The notes under the pieces are model-generated. The model had not been told where the DNA came from. It saw only the letters and a program-made list of their open reading frames with translations, and searched no databases. Of a stretch of DNA of 27,581 bases, positions 9,386 through 20,700 are shown piece after piece. Numbering within the stretch: position 1 is the first letter of the stretch; every line of letters starts with the position of its first letter. Source of the stretch: Ichthyophonus hoferi (taxonomy: Eukaryota; Opisthokonta; Ichthyosporea; Ichthyophonida; Ichthyophonidae); the NCBI GenBank assembly GCA_002751075.1, contig NAOQ01000799.1:1-27581 (forward strand). Direction: 5' to 3'. The translations under genes and the position numbers were made by a program.

Positions 9386-11612
9386 ATGAGAGATTGTACT
9401 ATCAAACTGGTTTATGAAGGCGACATCCGTAGGATCCCAATTGAAGTGCTAACTTGGGATGACCTGACCCAGAAGGTAAAATTATATGCATGGTTTGGAT
9501 TTTTTTAATAGTTTGAGAATGCATAATATTTTCTTATATCTATTTATTCTTTTTTTTATTCTACTTGCTTACGGTATAATGACTGACGGTTTTTAGACTG
9601 TTACATCAGCCTGATGAAGGTTTAACCATTCACTTACTTGTCAGCTATATTTTAGTGCTGTTGTTTGTTAAAATGTACCCACACTATGTTCTTCTATTAT
9701 AGCTGACCCCACGATCTAACAGATCCCTTAATGCCGCGTACAACTTGCATGAAACCATCCAGCCAACATTTTTGTAGCATACTAAACATAGCATTTGACC
9801 CTAGGTGCGGGACTTCTGTAAACTTGATGTAGGCGAATATCGTGTCAAGTATATAGACAATGATGGCGATTCCATATTGATTGATAGTACAGGTATGTCC
9901 GTATATCGACATAAGCATATATATGGTTGAAAAAGCAGATGCTATGTATAGGCATCGATGATTATATTAATTCATGTTTGGGCAGGGATAATTGTGCCGC
10001 TAAGATCTAGTTCAGGTTTAATAGTAGTTTTTCAGGATGACTTCAAATGCTCTCTACCTATAATTATTAGTAGTGTTTTTTCTAGATGTAGAGCTTTTTT
10101 TTTTTATAAAAAAAATAATATTTGTGAAGTCCCATATTAATTTTGGCTTATAATCAGGTACAACTATGATGGTCAACCAACAACATACTTAATAATGCTC
10201 TAGTTTGCCATTCCTTTACGGTGCCGAATTTAATACATACTGTTCTACACTACAACCCCTTAGTTAGTATACATTATGTTATCCTCATGTGATGCAATAG
10301 TAATCCATAACCTCTTGTCATTTTTTTATATAGGTTTAATCCGCGGAGGCCAGGCCAATAAATAAAAGATAGGATGGATATTGAAGTTAACTTATTCTTA
10401 CCTTGCTATACAAAACTAGGTGAGCTCTTGGTAGCCATGGACCTTATGCCACCTGGTGCAACTCTTAAGTTAATGGTGGAGAAGATTAAAGTCACCAAAG
10501 ACCTCCCACCATCTTATTTAGAAGCGGCCTCTCATCCCAAGCCCATAACCAAAGTCGATTACTTTGTGGTAAGCATGTTGATATTTACATCTTCTGTATG
10601 TTTTTTTAGTCCATATGAAAGTTATAGCCTGATTTTTTTTGTGTTTGCGTTTGTGTGCTTCCTTTTGTAGATAAAATATTCTGTTTGATATATTGGTTTT
10701 TCGGGCTTCATATTTGTAAGTAAGATACACTTAGTGTTATTTGTTGTTTAGAGTATACTGTACCGGATGTACTGTGTGCTAATTATACCTTTGTTTGTAA
10801 TTATAACTTTTTATGATTGCCTTTTTTCAAAAAATAGATCTGTGTACCATGTCTAATTTGAGTACATGATATTCAAGATTTTCATAGCTATTGCTTCCCC
10901 GTGTACCTCTGCATATATGTACTTGGTGGGCGTATTTATGTTTTTTATTTTATTTTTAGCATTCATCCTATTTTTCTTTTACTCTTACACACCAAGACTT
11001 TATATTTATTGTTCAATATATCAATACTATTTTTATTTGCAGAATCCAACGGCTCCTCCTTCCAGACGAAGAACTTCTGGAACGCTTGAGCCAGAGAGGA
11101 AACCAAAAGGGAAGGACGCGTTAAGAGGGCAATTTCAGCAAGAAAAACAGCGACAACAGACAACACTGATGGAAGAGAGAGGGTATCCCTCTCCGTGTGA
11201 GGGGGGATATCCCTATTCAAATGGGTATAGATGTGATAAGAGAGATGTTAAGTACGTAGAGAAGATGGGGAAAAAGTTGGAGAGAAAAGAGAACAAAGAG
11301 AACAAAATTATTGCAAAAGTAGAGAAAAAGTTGGAGAAAACAGACAGCAAAGACAGCAAAGAGAAAATTATTGCAAAAGTAGAGAAAAAGTTGGAGAGAA
11401 TAGAGAAGAAAGAGAGCAGAATTATTGCAAAAGTAGAGAAAAGATTGGAGAGAAAATGCAAGCGGTGTGTCTCAAGAGATTCCATAGTGAGTACAGTGGC
11501 AGATAAGATTGTAGCTCGTCTGAGTGGGTCCTCTTCTAGAAGTCAAGATGACAGCCAACCAGAGTGTACATGCACAGAATATACAAAGTTAGGACAGAAC
11601 GAACATGACTAG
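9386..11612 (+). CDS. PB1-domain protein, truncated tandem paralogue of the SQSTM1-like gene
   Basis: Four exons join in frame: 9386-9475, 9805-9892, 10420-10568 and 11043-11612, with GT..AG introns of phase 0, 1, 0, giving 298 aa. Residues 1 to about 85 form a PB1 domain, a head-to-tail polymerisation module: basic face Lys7 (TIKLVYEG) and acidic OPCA loop YIDNDGDSILID with Asp48, Asp50 and Asp52. The rest is a P/R-rich then strongly charged, probably coiled-coil tail. From about residue 179 to 246 it holds four copies of an ~18-20-residue unit (IIAKVEKKLER type), then a short helix-like DSIVSTVADKIVARL that resembles gene B just before its ZZ finger. No ZZ, LIR or UBA is found. The start was chosen because it places Lys7 as in gene B and vertebrate p62. 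Function is inferred: it may co-polymerise with gene B's product. Expression is unproven. Confidence 0.8.
11250..11456 (+). repeat. Tandem coding repeats in gene A
   Basis: Near-identical DNA units start at about 11304, 11364 and 11418, each containing ATTATTGCAAAAGTAGAGAA followed by a TTGGAG ending. A more diverged unit starts at 11250. Spacing is 54-60 bp, always a multiple of three, so the frame is kept. The DNA similarity is high enough to suggest recent expansion or gene conversion. Confidence 0.8.
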
Positions 11613-11794
11613 GTGAGATTTATAAAGTTGGCTACTAGATATTGATCTGCATTGTGTATGAATGCATGGATGTTCCAAAGGTAATCTTGATGTATAAATG
11701 GATATATCTTAACTACATGAACACAAAGGGCTTAGGATGGGCTGTAGGCATTGGCACCTATTTCGAAATTTTAAACTTTACTAAGAACCATGTC

Positions 11795-11814
11795 ACCGGA
11801 TACATACATCCGGT
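11795..11814. other. Short perfect hairpin in the gene A 3' region
   Basis: ACCGGAT and ATCCGGT form a 7-bp stem around a 6-base loop, in unusually GC-rich sequence for this spacer. It lies about 180 bp past the gene A stop and may be in its 3' UTR. Role unknown; chance is possible. Confidence 0.3.
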
Positions 11815-11970
11815 AACCTTCTAATCATGCTTTGTTGTCTTTTAATTATGGATTTTTTATATTAACCAAAACCTCAATATATATCCGATGCTGCTGGCAG
11901 TTAAGGACGGGTAAATGGAGGCTAACTTTGGTCTGGTATTCTTACTCGGGCAGTCAGGATCGAGACCGAA

Positions 11971-11980
11971 AATAAATAAA
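11971..11980 (+). terminator. Candidate polyadenylation signal for gene A
   Basis: Two overlapping AATAAA hexamers (AATAAATAAA) lie about 360 bp after the stop codon. In AT-rich sequence the hexamer is common, so this is only a plausible site. Confidence 0.4.
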
Positions 11981-13000
11981 ATGATATTTGTTAAATGAAT
12001 ATTTTAAATCCATTAAGATTTTTATTTAATGTTTGTAGTATTATATGGTTCATCTTTAGGATATAACTATGAAGATTGGTGTAAAAAACCGGGTACAGAG
12101 GTAGATGAAAGATTTTTTAAAAAGGATAACATTGTTCCATCCACCCCTGTATTGCTTACCTAAAAGCGAACCACGAGATATATTTACAATTTAAAAAAAA
12201 AAAATTGCTGGCAATGAAAATTTACTCCAGTTTACTGGGTTTTCATGTTAAGCCTAAGACAGAATTTTTTCAGAGTACATACTCACAAAGTAGTACTATG
12301 CCTCATGCTTGTACAGTCAATTTTACATTCATATATGGATACAAATACGTGTATAAGCAAGCTTCCAATACACACTGTGTACTCACTTGGATTAGAGTCC
12401 TTTGAACCAGCTATAAATCTGCAAATTTAAATCGTATGTATATGGGATCCATATAAGATGTTTCTTATATTCCCGTACAAGTAAGTACAGTGACAAATAT
12501 GTTAAAATTCTATATCTACTTTTTAAATATACCAATATCTTTCAGTCGAAATTTAAACAGTTTGTTGTTATATATGATATATAAGACTATAGTAGTACAT
12601 TTATGGGTGCTTTTTTTTTTAGATTCGAGTAGGTAAATTTTTCACATCATTAAAATATTGGAATAGAATAATTATTTAGTGAGCTTTAATATTAAGATCA
12701 TTGGTCTAGCGGTGCGACACTTAATACAATGGATTTAATTGATGGTAAAATACTTATTTATAGACTATAATCTAGTTTATGGGAATAGCCTAGAATAAGC
12801 CAATCGTTAAAACTCAAGACCGCTACTTACTCATCTCATAGAGTTGTCTTTTTTTTTATGAAAACGGAACCATACGGAAAGTACATAATCAAGAATCGGG
12901 TCTGGAATCAGAAACGGCTGAAAAAATAAACATATAAGGAAACCTGCTGCGTTTTAAATTTGTTTAAACATCTATTGATATTTATTGTTTATTACCTGTA

Positions 13001-13260
13001 ATGTCTGGAAATTCATCCTCTGACGACAACTGTACGAAATGTAAATTCATACTAACTCCCATCACTGCCGCCCGGTCCCGCGAGAAAAGACAAGAAGGTT
13101 AAGGTGCACATTCTTACTGATTTAGAATCATCAGTCGAGGACAAAGTTCCCATTGAAGCTCCTTTACCGGACGATTTTAACTTATCCGATTCCATCTATA
13201 CAGATAGTCTAAGCTCAACAATAACATACTTTCAAAGACCAAGATTACGACACATTTAAG
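13001..13260 (+). pseudogene. Coding-like scrap of unknown origin
   Basis: A short ORF at 13001-13102 starts MSGNSSSDDNCTKCKF, and an overlapping open stretch to about 13259 reads ESSVEDKVPIEAPLPDDF then NLSDSIYTDSLSS. GC content is higher than the surroundings and the residues look like acidic, Ser-rich disordered protein. It could be the relic of a gene or of a mobile element. I recognise no family. Confidence 0.25.
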
Positions 13261-14218
13261 CAGCAATAATGACGGGAGAGTGTAAGATAAGTTCAAAATA
13301 TTTAAAAAAACTTGGCTATTGTAGCATTAAACCGAAATGAGCTACTCTCGAAGCCAATACTGGGAAGCTAAAGGTTACACGTAGTTTGGTATGTGGCATA
13401 GCTAGCAAGGTCAAGATTGCAACAGACACCCTCTTTTATGCCCAGGGTCTCAAAGCAATAAACCTTATAATGTTACTTTTGTTGGGGGGGGTGTGGATGG
13501 GGGAAGCACTTCAAGTGTCAAATCTTTACCCTCAATCTGAATCGACAGTTCGAATTCCAGGTATTACGCCTTTAAAGCATATATATTCATATCTTGTGCC
13601 AAGAATCCACACTGTAGTAAAAATATCCCCAAAATCCCAAATTCTCGCTCAGGTACTTTAATATCCCTGCATTATAACATATTCTATTTACACAATCATA
13701 TATATAGTTTAGATATTCTTTCTTGGAATATTGAAGTTAATGTTAATACTCTATATATAAATATGCATTATTTATTATTAAACTTTTGTCCTTCACATGA
13801 GTTTCTGAGCCACCATGAGAATGATGTCAGCATTCCATTCAACCCAAAGGCTTAATTTATTTGATGACTATTTATGAATAAAATATAAGATATAATTGTA
13901 TAGTTGATCTTATTGGATAATTGTAATTAAAACGTGTATTATATAATAATCTACAATTCGTTATTAAATCTACAACAAGAATGCAAACCAATCATTGTAG
14001 CCTGCCCCCCTTTTACTCTCCTCTATTATTACTCCAAACCTCCCTCGCTTTCAAAACAATTTTGTGCCAGTGAATAATATATGATTATTGTGGTTGTTTT
14101 GATTAAGTTAATTTGTTTTTCAATTATTAATAAGCAAAAGCTGCTGCAGCATTTATGTTGAAATCTTTTATATACAGGATTTGTTTTTTTTTGTGAACAT
14201 CCTTTTTTGGAATTTCAA

Positions 14219-17200
14219 ATGGGAAAGCATATTGTCAAACTGTGTTTAGAGGGAAACTGCCACTGGGTTCCCCTTATTGAGTTTAGATGGAGAGAACTTC
14301 GCAAACAAGTAAAATTATCCTTTGTTTATCTTTTCCCCCTTCTATAATATTATACATTTGTACATTTTCAGCGCTTATTTTCTTAAGAACATTGTTGTCC
14401 ACTTTCAAGTCTGTACTGTACGAGTATTGTTATTAATTCATACCAATTACCAGTAGGATTGTTGTAATTACTATAGAAATACACGGTATGATTTTGAATC
14501 TATTGCATTATCTCCCTCTGACAAACAATACCTAGCCACCCGTATATATTATATTTACTTCTTTCATTACTGAAGAGATTAGTTATGAAGGCCACTGATA
14601 AGATGTATCTATATATGACAGGTTGAAAATTTATGTTTGTAGGGAGTCGATGCTTTAAGGCTACTTGATTTATGCTGTATTCTCTGTTGGTTGGTTTATT
14701 TTTGTCAGGCCTACCGAATTTTATTTTAATTATTATTTAGCGCATGCCGTTATCTCATTAAAAAAAATGTGAAGTATTTTCTGTATAAAATAAATAGAGC
14801 GTTTGCCTCTATATTTCGCCGTAGTTGTAATATCACATCAGGCAGCGCATGCATTTATTTTTGTTAATTACGTCTATTTTCCACTAAAAAAGTGTATCTC
14901 CCTACATTTGGGGGATGCTTGAAAGCTTCCGTTTTTATATATATATATATATATATTCGAGTTTATGAATTGTACCTCAAGAATACTTTAGCTGGTAATT
15001 ATATAGCCCTATAACATTATGTCCTCAAGTCCTGGCAGCTTCTTCCTCTTTTTTATAAGAAATATGAAACCTAACCGTTTGTTGCATATTAACTCTGGCT
15101 TATTATTTCAGATATTGGAGTCTTATGAGCATGAGCTTAGCAACGAATGTTTTCGTGTCAAATACACTGACAGTGATGGGGATGTGGTGTTAATAGACAA
15201 TGATTGTATGTACTATGCATGATATTTTATTCATTAATGTATAAATGTTTATGGGTATATTTGTAGGTGAAGGTTTCTCTAATTTAATGAATGCTGATTG
15301 AGATGTAGTTCTGTACCTATAAAGAGATTGGGGGGAATTGTGAACATAGTATTAAATACGAGATCAATAAGTACTTCACTAGAAATTGAAATATCTTAAT
15401 ATCGTCCGCTCCTCTTTGCCCCTTCCTACTTAACTCGTATGTAAATATTAAGATATTATTTAAAATGAGTATAGAAACTGTATGTATAGAAATGCCTTAA
15501 ATATTGTCTTTTAACGGTACATGTTGGAGATCAAATTAGGAAACAATACTCTGTATCTTTAAATTGTCTTTTCCTTGTATAGATGATCTGGCAGAAGCTG
15601 TGAAACAATTGAGTAGTGGAAGCTTGCTTATGTTGACAGTGGAGAGGACTGGAGTCTTTACTACCGTCGTATTGTCCCCTCCCAATGTGGCACTTGATTC
15701 TCCTGTTGACAGCAAACCATACAAGGTTAGATTTATTATGGCATATGCATCCTGTGATGCGATATAGTTTGCTGTGTGGACTAACTATGACTATTCCTGT
15801 TAGATTTTGTTTTGATATGTTTGTGCTATTTTTCTGTATTTACTATAAATTGTTTATATATCATTTTTCTGGCTGACTGATATATTATTGTTACAATTAT
15901 TAATAATTCTTCATTTGGTTGGTATTTTAAAACGCCCATTGAGAAATATTGAAGTTATGTCAGTAGTGTATAAAATTCAATGTATTCATATTGATGTTGA
16001 TGTGATATATATTATAATATGCTTTTGTAACTTCTATATCTTTTAATCTATGTTGTATTGATGGTATATTTTTCATGTAGGTGTTTCACCCATCCATTTA
16101 TGTTGTTTATCAGCCGTCACAGCAAGAATTAAACACTTCCAAGTCAACACCAATACAAAAGATTGCTTTTTTTCTGATATATTTACCTATTTTCACCATA
16201 TCCATAGGAATCAACCATTCCTGATAATTCACCTGCCATCCAGGAGACCATTGAGTCTGTTGATAAGGAAGGTTTAGTCAAGGATATTACAATTAATGTT
16301 GAGAGAGGTTTGGGTAACCTACTTGATACAGAGAGTAAACGGGAGAGAAAATGCCGCAGGAGTGAAATACGGAGGGAAAGGAAGATGAGTTTAAATCTGG
16401 AGAAAAAAATGAAGAAGCAAATAATAAAAGATCACAGACTAGAGATGAAAATGAAGAGCAAGGAGGCAAAGAGGGATTTGAAGAAAGAACACTTTAAAAT
16501 GCATTCAGAGAAGAGGGAAAATATACCTTGCTGCATTGGTGTAAGACCCACAGAGCCGCAGACAAATGATTATAAGGAGGGGATACCACAGTGCAACACC
16601 TATAGTTCATCGGATGGTTACTCCTCATATGCTCCTACACGCAACTATTTTAAATTTGATATTGAGGATGTGGCTACAGAGTTAGTCGATCGTCTGGCCC
16701 ATATCCTGATCCAGGACCACCCAAGAGTTGTAGAGGATCTATGTATGGATTATGGTATGTGGTGTGGTGTTAGTAAGTACTCCTTATGGAGAGAACATGT
16801 AGTGGTAGCTTATAGGGCCCGTGGGATGATTATCAGGGTAACTTTATAAACATTTTCAATTTTCATAGTTCTTAATAGGTAAATTTGAAAGTCTGTAATT
16901 ACATGCATATTGATGTTAAAGTACATAGTTTCTAGGATCCTCACAGGATATATATTATGTAAAAGGCAGTTTAATATTAGAAAATCTCTTGCCAATTTTT
17001 CTTAGAACAATGGGTTGTGGGGGGTGATAGTCTGTAAGGCTTTATAGCAAGATCGGAGTATATAATACTATCACACCTACTTGTTACATTTGAAACATTG
17101 TTATGTGTGTTTTACTCCCAGTGTTTATATCAAGGAATAGCGAAACAAACATGTGTCATCATATCTCCATTACAGCAACGCACATTCGCATCTACGCTGA

Positions 17201-20200
17201 CTTGTTTTCTTTACCTTTTCGTTTTCTTTACCTACCTCCATCCCAGGTATCAACGTTCACCCCGGAATATTGTGTGACATATGTGATATGCCAGTGGTTG
17301 GGCCACGCTACAAATGCACCATTTGTCATAACTATGACTTGTGTCAAAAATGTGAAAATCGACACAACCCCCAACACATTCTCCTCAAAATCAATCAGCC
17401 TCTCACAAGTGCTAGAGAAATAAACATGTGCTTGAGACCCAACAGGAGGGTATATTATTATATCCTTATCTACATATCACTCACCTTATTCTCTAGCTCT
17501 GTTAGTTCCTCGATGTGATTTTTTTTTCTTTTCTTCATATATATGTATATGTTTTTCACGTGCACTCTTGTATGTTTTTATTCCATTGATCATACTTACA
17601 CTATTTGTTCTTTTATATTATCATTATTTTTTCTTTTCTTTTTCTACCTATTTACTTCTTCTCATTGTAAGAGTCACGCTAGTCATATACGTTATGGCTT
17701 AGAAATTACATATCTTACATATACTGTTGAGTGGTATGATGAATATTGAATATACAAAACACTGTGGTCCCTTTTATATGTCCTTTCTCCCACTATCCCT
17801 ATTCCTACCCTATGTATTGTTTTACTCATCTATTAATCCGTGTTCATTACCATCTCCAATCAGATACCTCCTCCGGTACGGGAGGTTGATATTACCCCTC
17901 TACTCTACGAGCCCTCAGCTCCCCCAGACCCCACAGCCTCTTCAGCTAGCCACTATGTGAGCCCAGTGTCTTTATATTCTTATACATGTATATCAATATT
18001 AATTTTATATTAATAAATACATAAGGCAATGATTCTTCATTTTTTGCTTTTCTTCTGGAGACGAGGTGAAAGAGCCCATCTATTGAATCCTATTCTCGTT
18101 TTAGCCGTCTGAGGAGTGTTGTTTGATTTATGCATTGTTTCATTGTTCTTTGTTGACATGTGGCGTATCCATCATTTTACATTTATATGGCTTTTTTTCC
18201 TAGCACATAGCCATTATCATATGTAGCCGGGATAATATTTTATCTGATACAAGACCATGTGAGATGTGTGCAGTAGTTATTTTCTTACCTAACCCTCTCT
18301 TGTTATTGCTTCCCCTTATAGTCCCAGCTAGCAATGCCAGTAGATATCAATGAGGCCTTAACCAGTAGCGTGCCCCAGGCGTCCAAATGTGGTCTTCTTG
18401 GTGTGTCTAAAAGTTGCTGTGAAGACAAACCGGGTCTTGGAGACACAGAGTATAAGACCCACTACCTCATACTCTTACTATTATGCTGATTATCACAATC
18501 TATTTTATGGGTCATTCCTAACCTTCATATACTCATCTTCTCTTAACTTTCTGCCTCCTGTCCATCTCTTCTTTCCCCAAGTCCATGCATGTCCTATGTG
18601 TCTCTACGATATATATAATATTCATTCCTAATATCCCTCTATATCCTTCACTTACCAATATACCATTTCAGATGGGTTCATGCGTCAGCAACGTTCACTA
18701 CCCCCCTCCCAGTCTACCCTGCACATAGTGCTGAATCAGATGGTTATGTCATGTTATTTTCTCTCACATTTATTTATTTGTTCCATGCACCACTGCTTAT
18801 ATATACCTGTCTTCCCCTTTTTCTATTCCCTTTTCTGGTTAGTTATTCCTTCATCTTATTTTATATTTTTCAACCTTTTCGTTTTTTTATTATTTTAGTT
18901 ATTTATTAGGAGTGTTCACACATTTCATTGATCAGATCACAATCTCTACATGTACTGTTTACTTCTATTTGTTTCATTTACATTTTGGCTTCTATATTTA
19001 TAGAATATATTTATTCTTTAACTACTCTATTCTTAGGTATCCCTCAGCAATAATTGTGGAATTCAAAACATGTGTACATCATTAAGTGCTGTCATAAATA
19101 TGTCTAATATATATAAAGCTTTGTATATAAGGTAATATGTACAAGATTCCTGTCACCTATTTTGACCTGTATGATGTTTTTCCTCTTTCAGATGAATTTA
19201 TTGTGATACCATCAACAGACAAGGACTGTGATGCCACCGACTCCAAAATATACCCTTCCATTTCTAGTGAACCTCCCTCTGTCTTTTACTTTGTGCCCAA
19301 ACATACCTCAGAGGAAGACAAAGACAAAAACGGCATTCAAGATAAAGATGATGCCTGTACAGATCCTACTAACAATGTTGTATATCCATCGTTTGAAGGT
19401 TCAAAGGAGATTAGTGAGGAGGCTATGAACAATAGTCAGAGACCTAGTAAGTGGTACATCTTTCATGGGGTGTGATTTATTGTCGCTGGTAGAAGACTTT
19501 TTTTATATTAGGTGCTTCTTGACCCCTTGAATGTTTTCAACATGAGGAAATAGAATATGTTTATTTACTAGTGCGACTATGTGATATATAGTTGTCAATT
19601 TAGGGTGGGCTAGGCGCGTATTGTCATCTCAATGGCCACTCACTACTTTGACACCATTGTTTTACCCTGCTTGTCTCCTGTTATTTCTTTTTTTTTTTTT
19701 TATTTCTTTTTTTCCATTAATATTTCTTCTTTACCCACATATGTGTATCCATTGTTTGTTGATTTTTCTGTTGATTTTTGGTTTCTTTATCCTACTTTTG
19801 TTTTGCTTGTTTTTCTTATTCTTTGCTTGTCAAAATATAATATATTTATTCATTCAATGTTGTTATTTTTTTTATTTTTTTTTATAGATTTTTTTATATC
19901 AAAGCTGACTTTTTTTGTTAACTTAGTACTTTACTTTGAACCTTTTTGTCTCATTTGCTCTTCATCTCACTTGCAAAACTACTCCTCCTTTCTTTTCTTT
20001 TTTTTCTTTTGTATTATCCAATCTTTATACTTTACTTTCCCTATTTTTTATTATTTTATTATTTTTTCTTCAATCATCTGATACAGATACAGAGAATGAG
20101 CAGCTGAGCATATCTATGATACTGATGGAAATGGGGTTTAAAGATGTGAACAAAATTAATGAATCGCTGGAGGTGTGTGGGGGTGATTTAGAAAAGGTCC

Positions 20201-20226
20201 TGAACCTACTGCTGTCTGAGGACTAG
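14219..20226 (+). CDS. SQSTM1: SQSTM1/p62-like selective autophagy receptor (PB1-ZZ-LIR-UBA)
   Basis: Ten exons join in frame to 587 aa: 14219-14308, 15112-15205, 15583-15725, 16208-16754, 17247-17449, 17864-17956, 18322-18449, 18672-18742, 19192-19446 and 20087-20226. PB1 spans about 3-85, with Lys7 and the OPCA loop YTDSDGDVVLID (Asp50, 52, 54). Residues 110-290 are a long basic linker. The ZZ zinc finger has ligands Cys301, 304, 315, 318, 324, 327 and His331, 335. An LC3/Atg8-binding LIR, SDDEFIVI, is at 455-462. The C-terminal UBA (about 547-584) has the MGF loop and GGDLEKVLNLLL. In known p62 proteins PB1 makes filaments, UBA binds ubiquitinated cargo and LIR recruits the phagophore, in cytosolic bodies. 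NBR1's FW domain is absent, so p62 is the better name, though the LIR is NBR1-like. The exon 7 donor (GTATAA) and exon 8 donor (GTTATG) are the weakest joins. Confidence 0.88.
14936..14956. repeat. (TA)n microsatellite in gene B intron 1
   Basis: About ten TA units in a row within the first intron. No function is implied. Confidence 0.9.
19447..20086 (+). other. Last intron of gene B, extreme poly-T tract
   Basis: The intron opens with a consensus donor (GTAAGT) and ends TGATACAG. From about 19680 to 20070 the plus strand is almost pure pyrimidine with long T runs. This creates long open frames full of Phe, Leu and Ser that are not genes. The tract is far longer than a normal polypyrimidine tract. 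Confidence 0.75.
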
Positions 20227-20240
20227 TTTACCACATCCTG

Positions 20241-20261
20241 TATATATATATATATATATAA
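20241..20261. repeat. (TA)n microsatellite just past the gene B stop
   Basis: About ten TA units starting 15 bp after the stop codon, so probably within the 3' UTR. A second short run with GAGAGAGAG follows near 20390-20411. Confidence 0.9.
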
Positions 20262-20694
20262 GCACCCAAGCAGTTTGTCTATGTATAATAGTGTATTCTT
20301 GTCCTTGACATTTTCCTCCCAGCTTGGTTATTAAACCAACAATAGCTTGTGATTACACATCCTCCCCTGGAACTAGTAATATCGTATTGATATATATATA
20401 TAGAGAGAGAGTACACGCTATACATACATATTAGGAGTGTTGTGCTGATTACTAGTCATGCACCCTCCTCTTCCACTTCATATGGAAATGTGATTGTGCC
20501 ACATGGTATAATTAGTTATATGTTGTTGTGTTAAAAGATCATATGACTATATTTATGATTATGTGTATGCTAGTGGTCGCAAATGGACCTCAAATATATT
20601 CCACTTTTATACTAACCTGGCCAAAACTGGATTAGACTCCTCTAGGGTACTGTGCTAGTATTACAATTAAGTGCTAATGATTAGCAATTTATAA

Positions 20695-20700
20695 AATAAA
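20695..20700 (+). terminator. Candidate polyadenylation signal for gene B
   Basis: AATAAA lies about 470 bp after the stop codon, followed by a less T-rich stretch. It is the first hexamer I noticed after the gene; this is weak evidence in AT-rich sequence. Confidence 0.3.

Larger units (their letters stand above)
11613..14218. other. Intergenic region between genes A and B
   Basis: This 2.6-kb AT-rich spacer includes the gene A 3' UTR. Apart from the scrap at about 13001-13260, ORFs are short and lack motifs. An ORF of about 90 codons near 13386-13661 looks weakly protein-like but is not recognisable. I looked for a ZZ-type cysteine pattern that gene A might splice to and saw none. Confidence 0.5.

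Noticed and set aside
10374-10419. In-frame ATG upstream of gene A exon 3, suggesting a separate gene start
   Set aside because: Exon 3 joins exons 1 and 2 in frame at the acceptor before 10420, completes the PB1 fold and matches gene B's exon 3.
11213-11485. Minus-strand 90-codon frame rich in Phe, Ser and Leu
   Set aside because: It is the antisense shadow of the Lys/Glu repeats in gene A exon 4.
13001-13102. C-x2-C motif as a lost ZZ exon of gene A
   Set aside because: The following Cys pairs and the His ligands of a ZZ finger are missing and the residues do not resemble gene B's ZZ.
16081-16207. Possible extra exon before gene B exon 4 (acceptor-like TAG at 16080, open phase-0 frame)
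   Set aside because: No good donor follows that keeps the frame, while exon 3 to exon 4 (16208) joins cleanly in phase 0.
19621-20081. Long plus-strand frames rich in Phe, Leu and Ser
   Set aside because: They are produced by the T-rich tract of gene B's last intron and lack any motif or codon balance.
9386-20226. Genes A and B as one long gene
   Set aside because: Each has its own start exon and PB1 domain, and gene A ends with a stop codon in exon 4; they are better read as tandem duplicates.
20241-20261. TA runs as a regulatory element
   Set aside because: Simple microsatellites, common in AT-rich genomes, with no further support.
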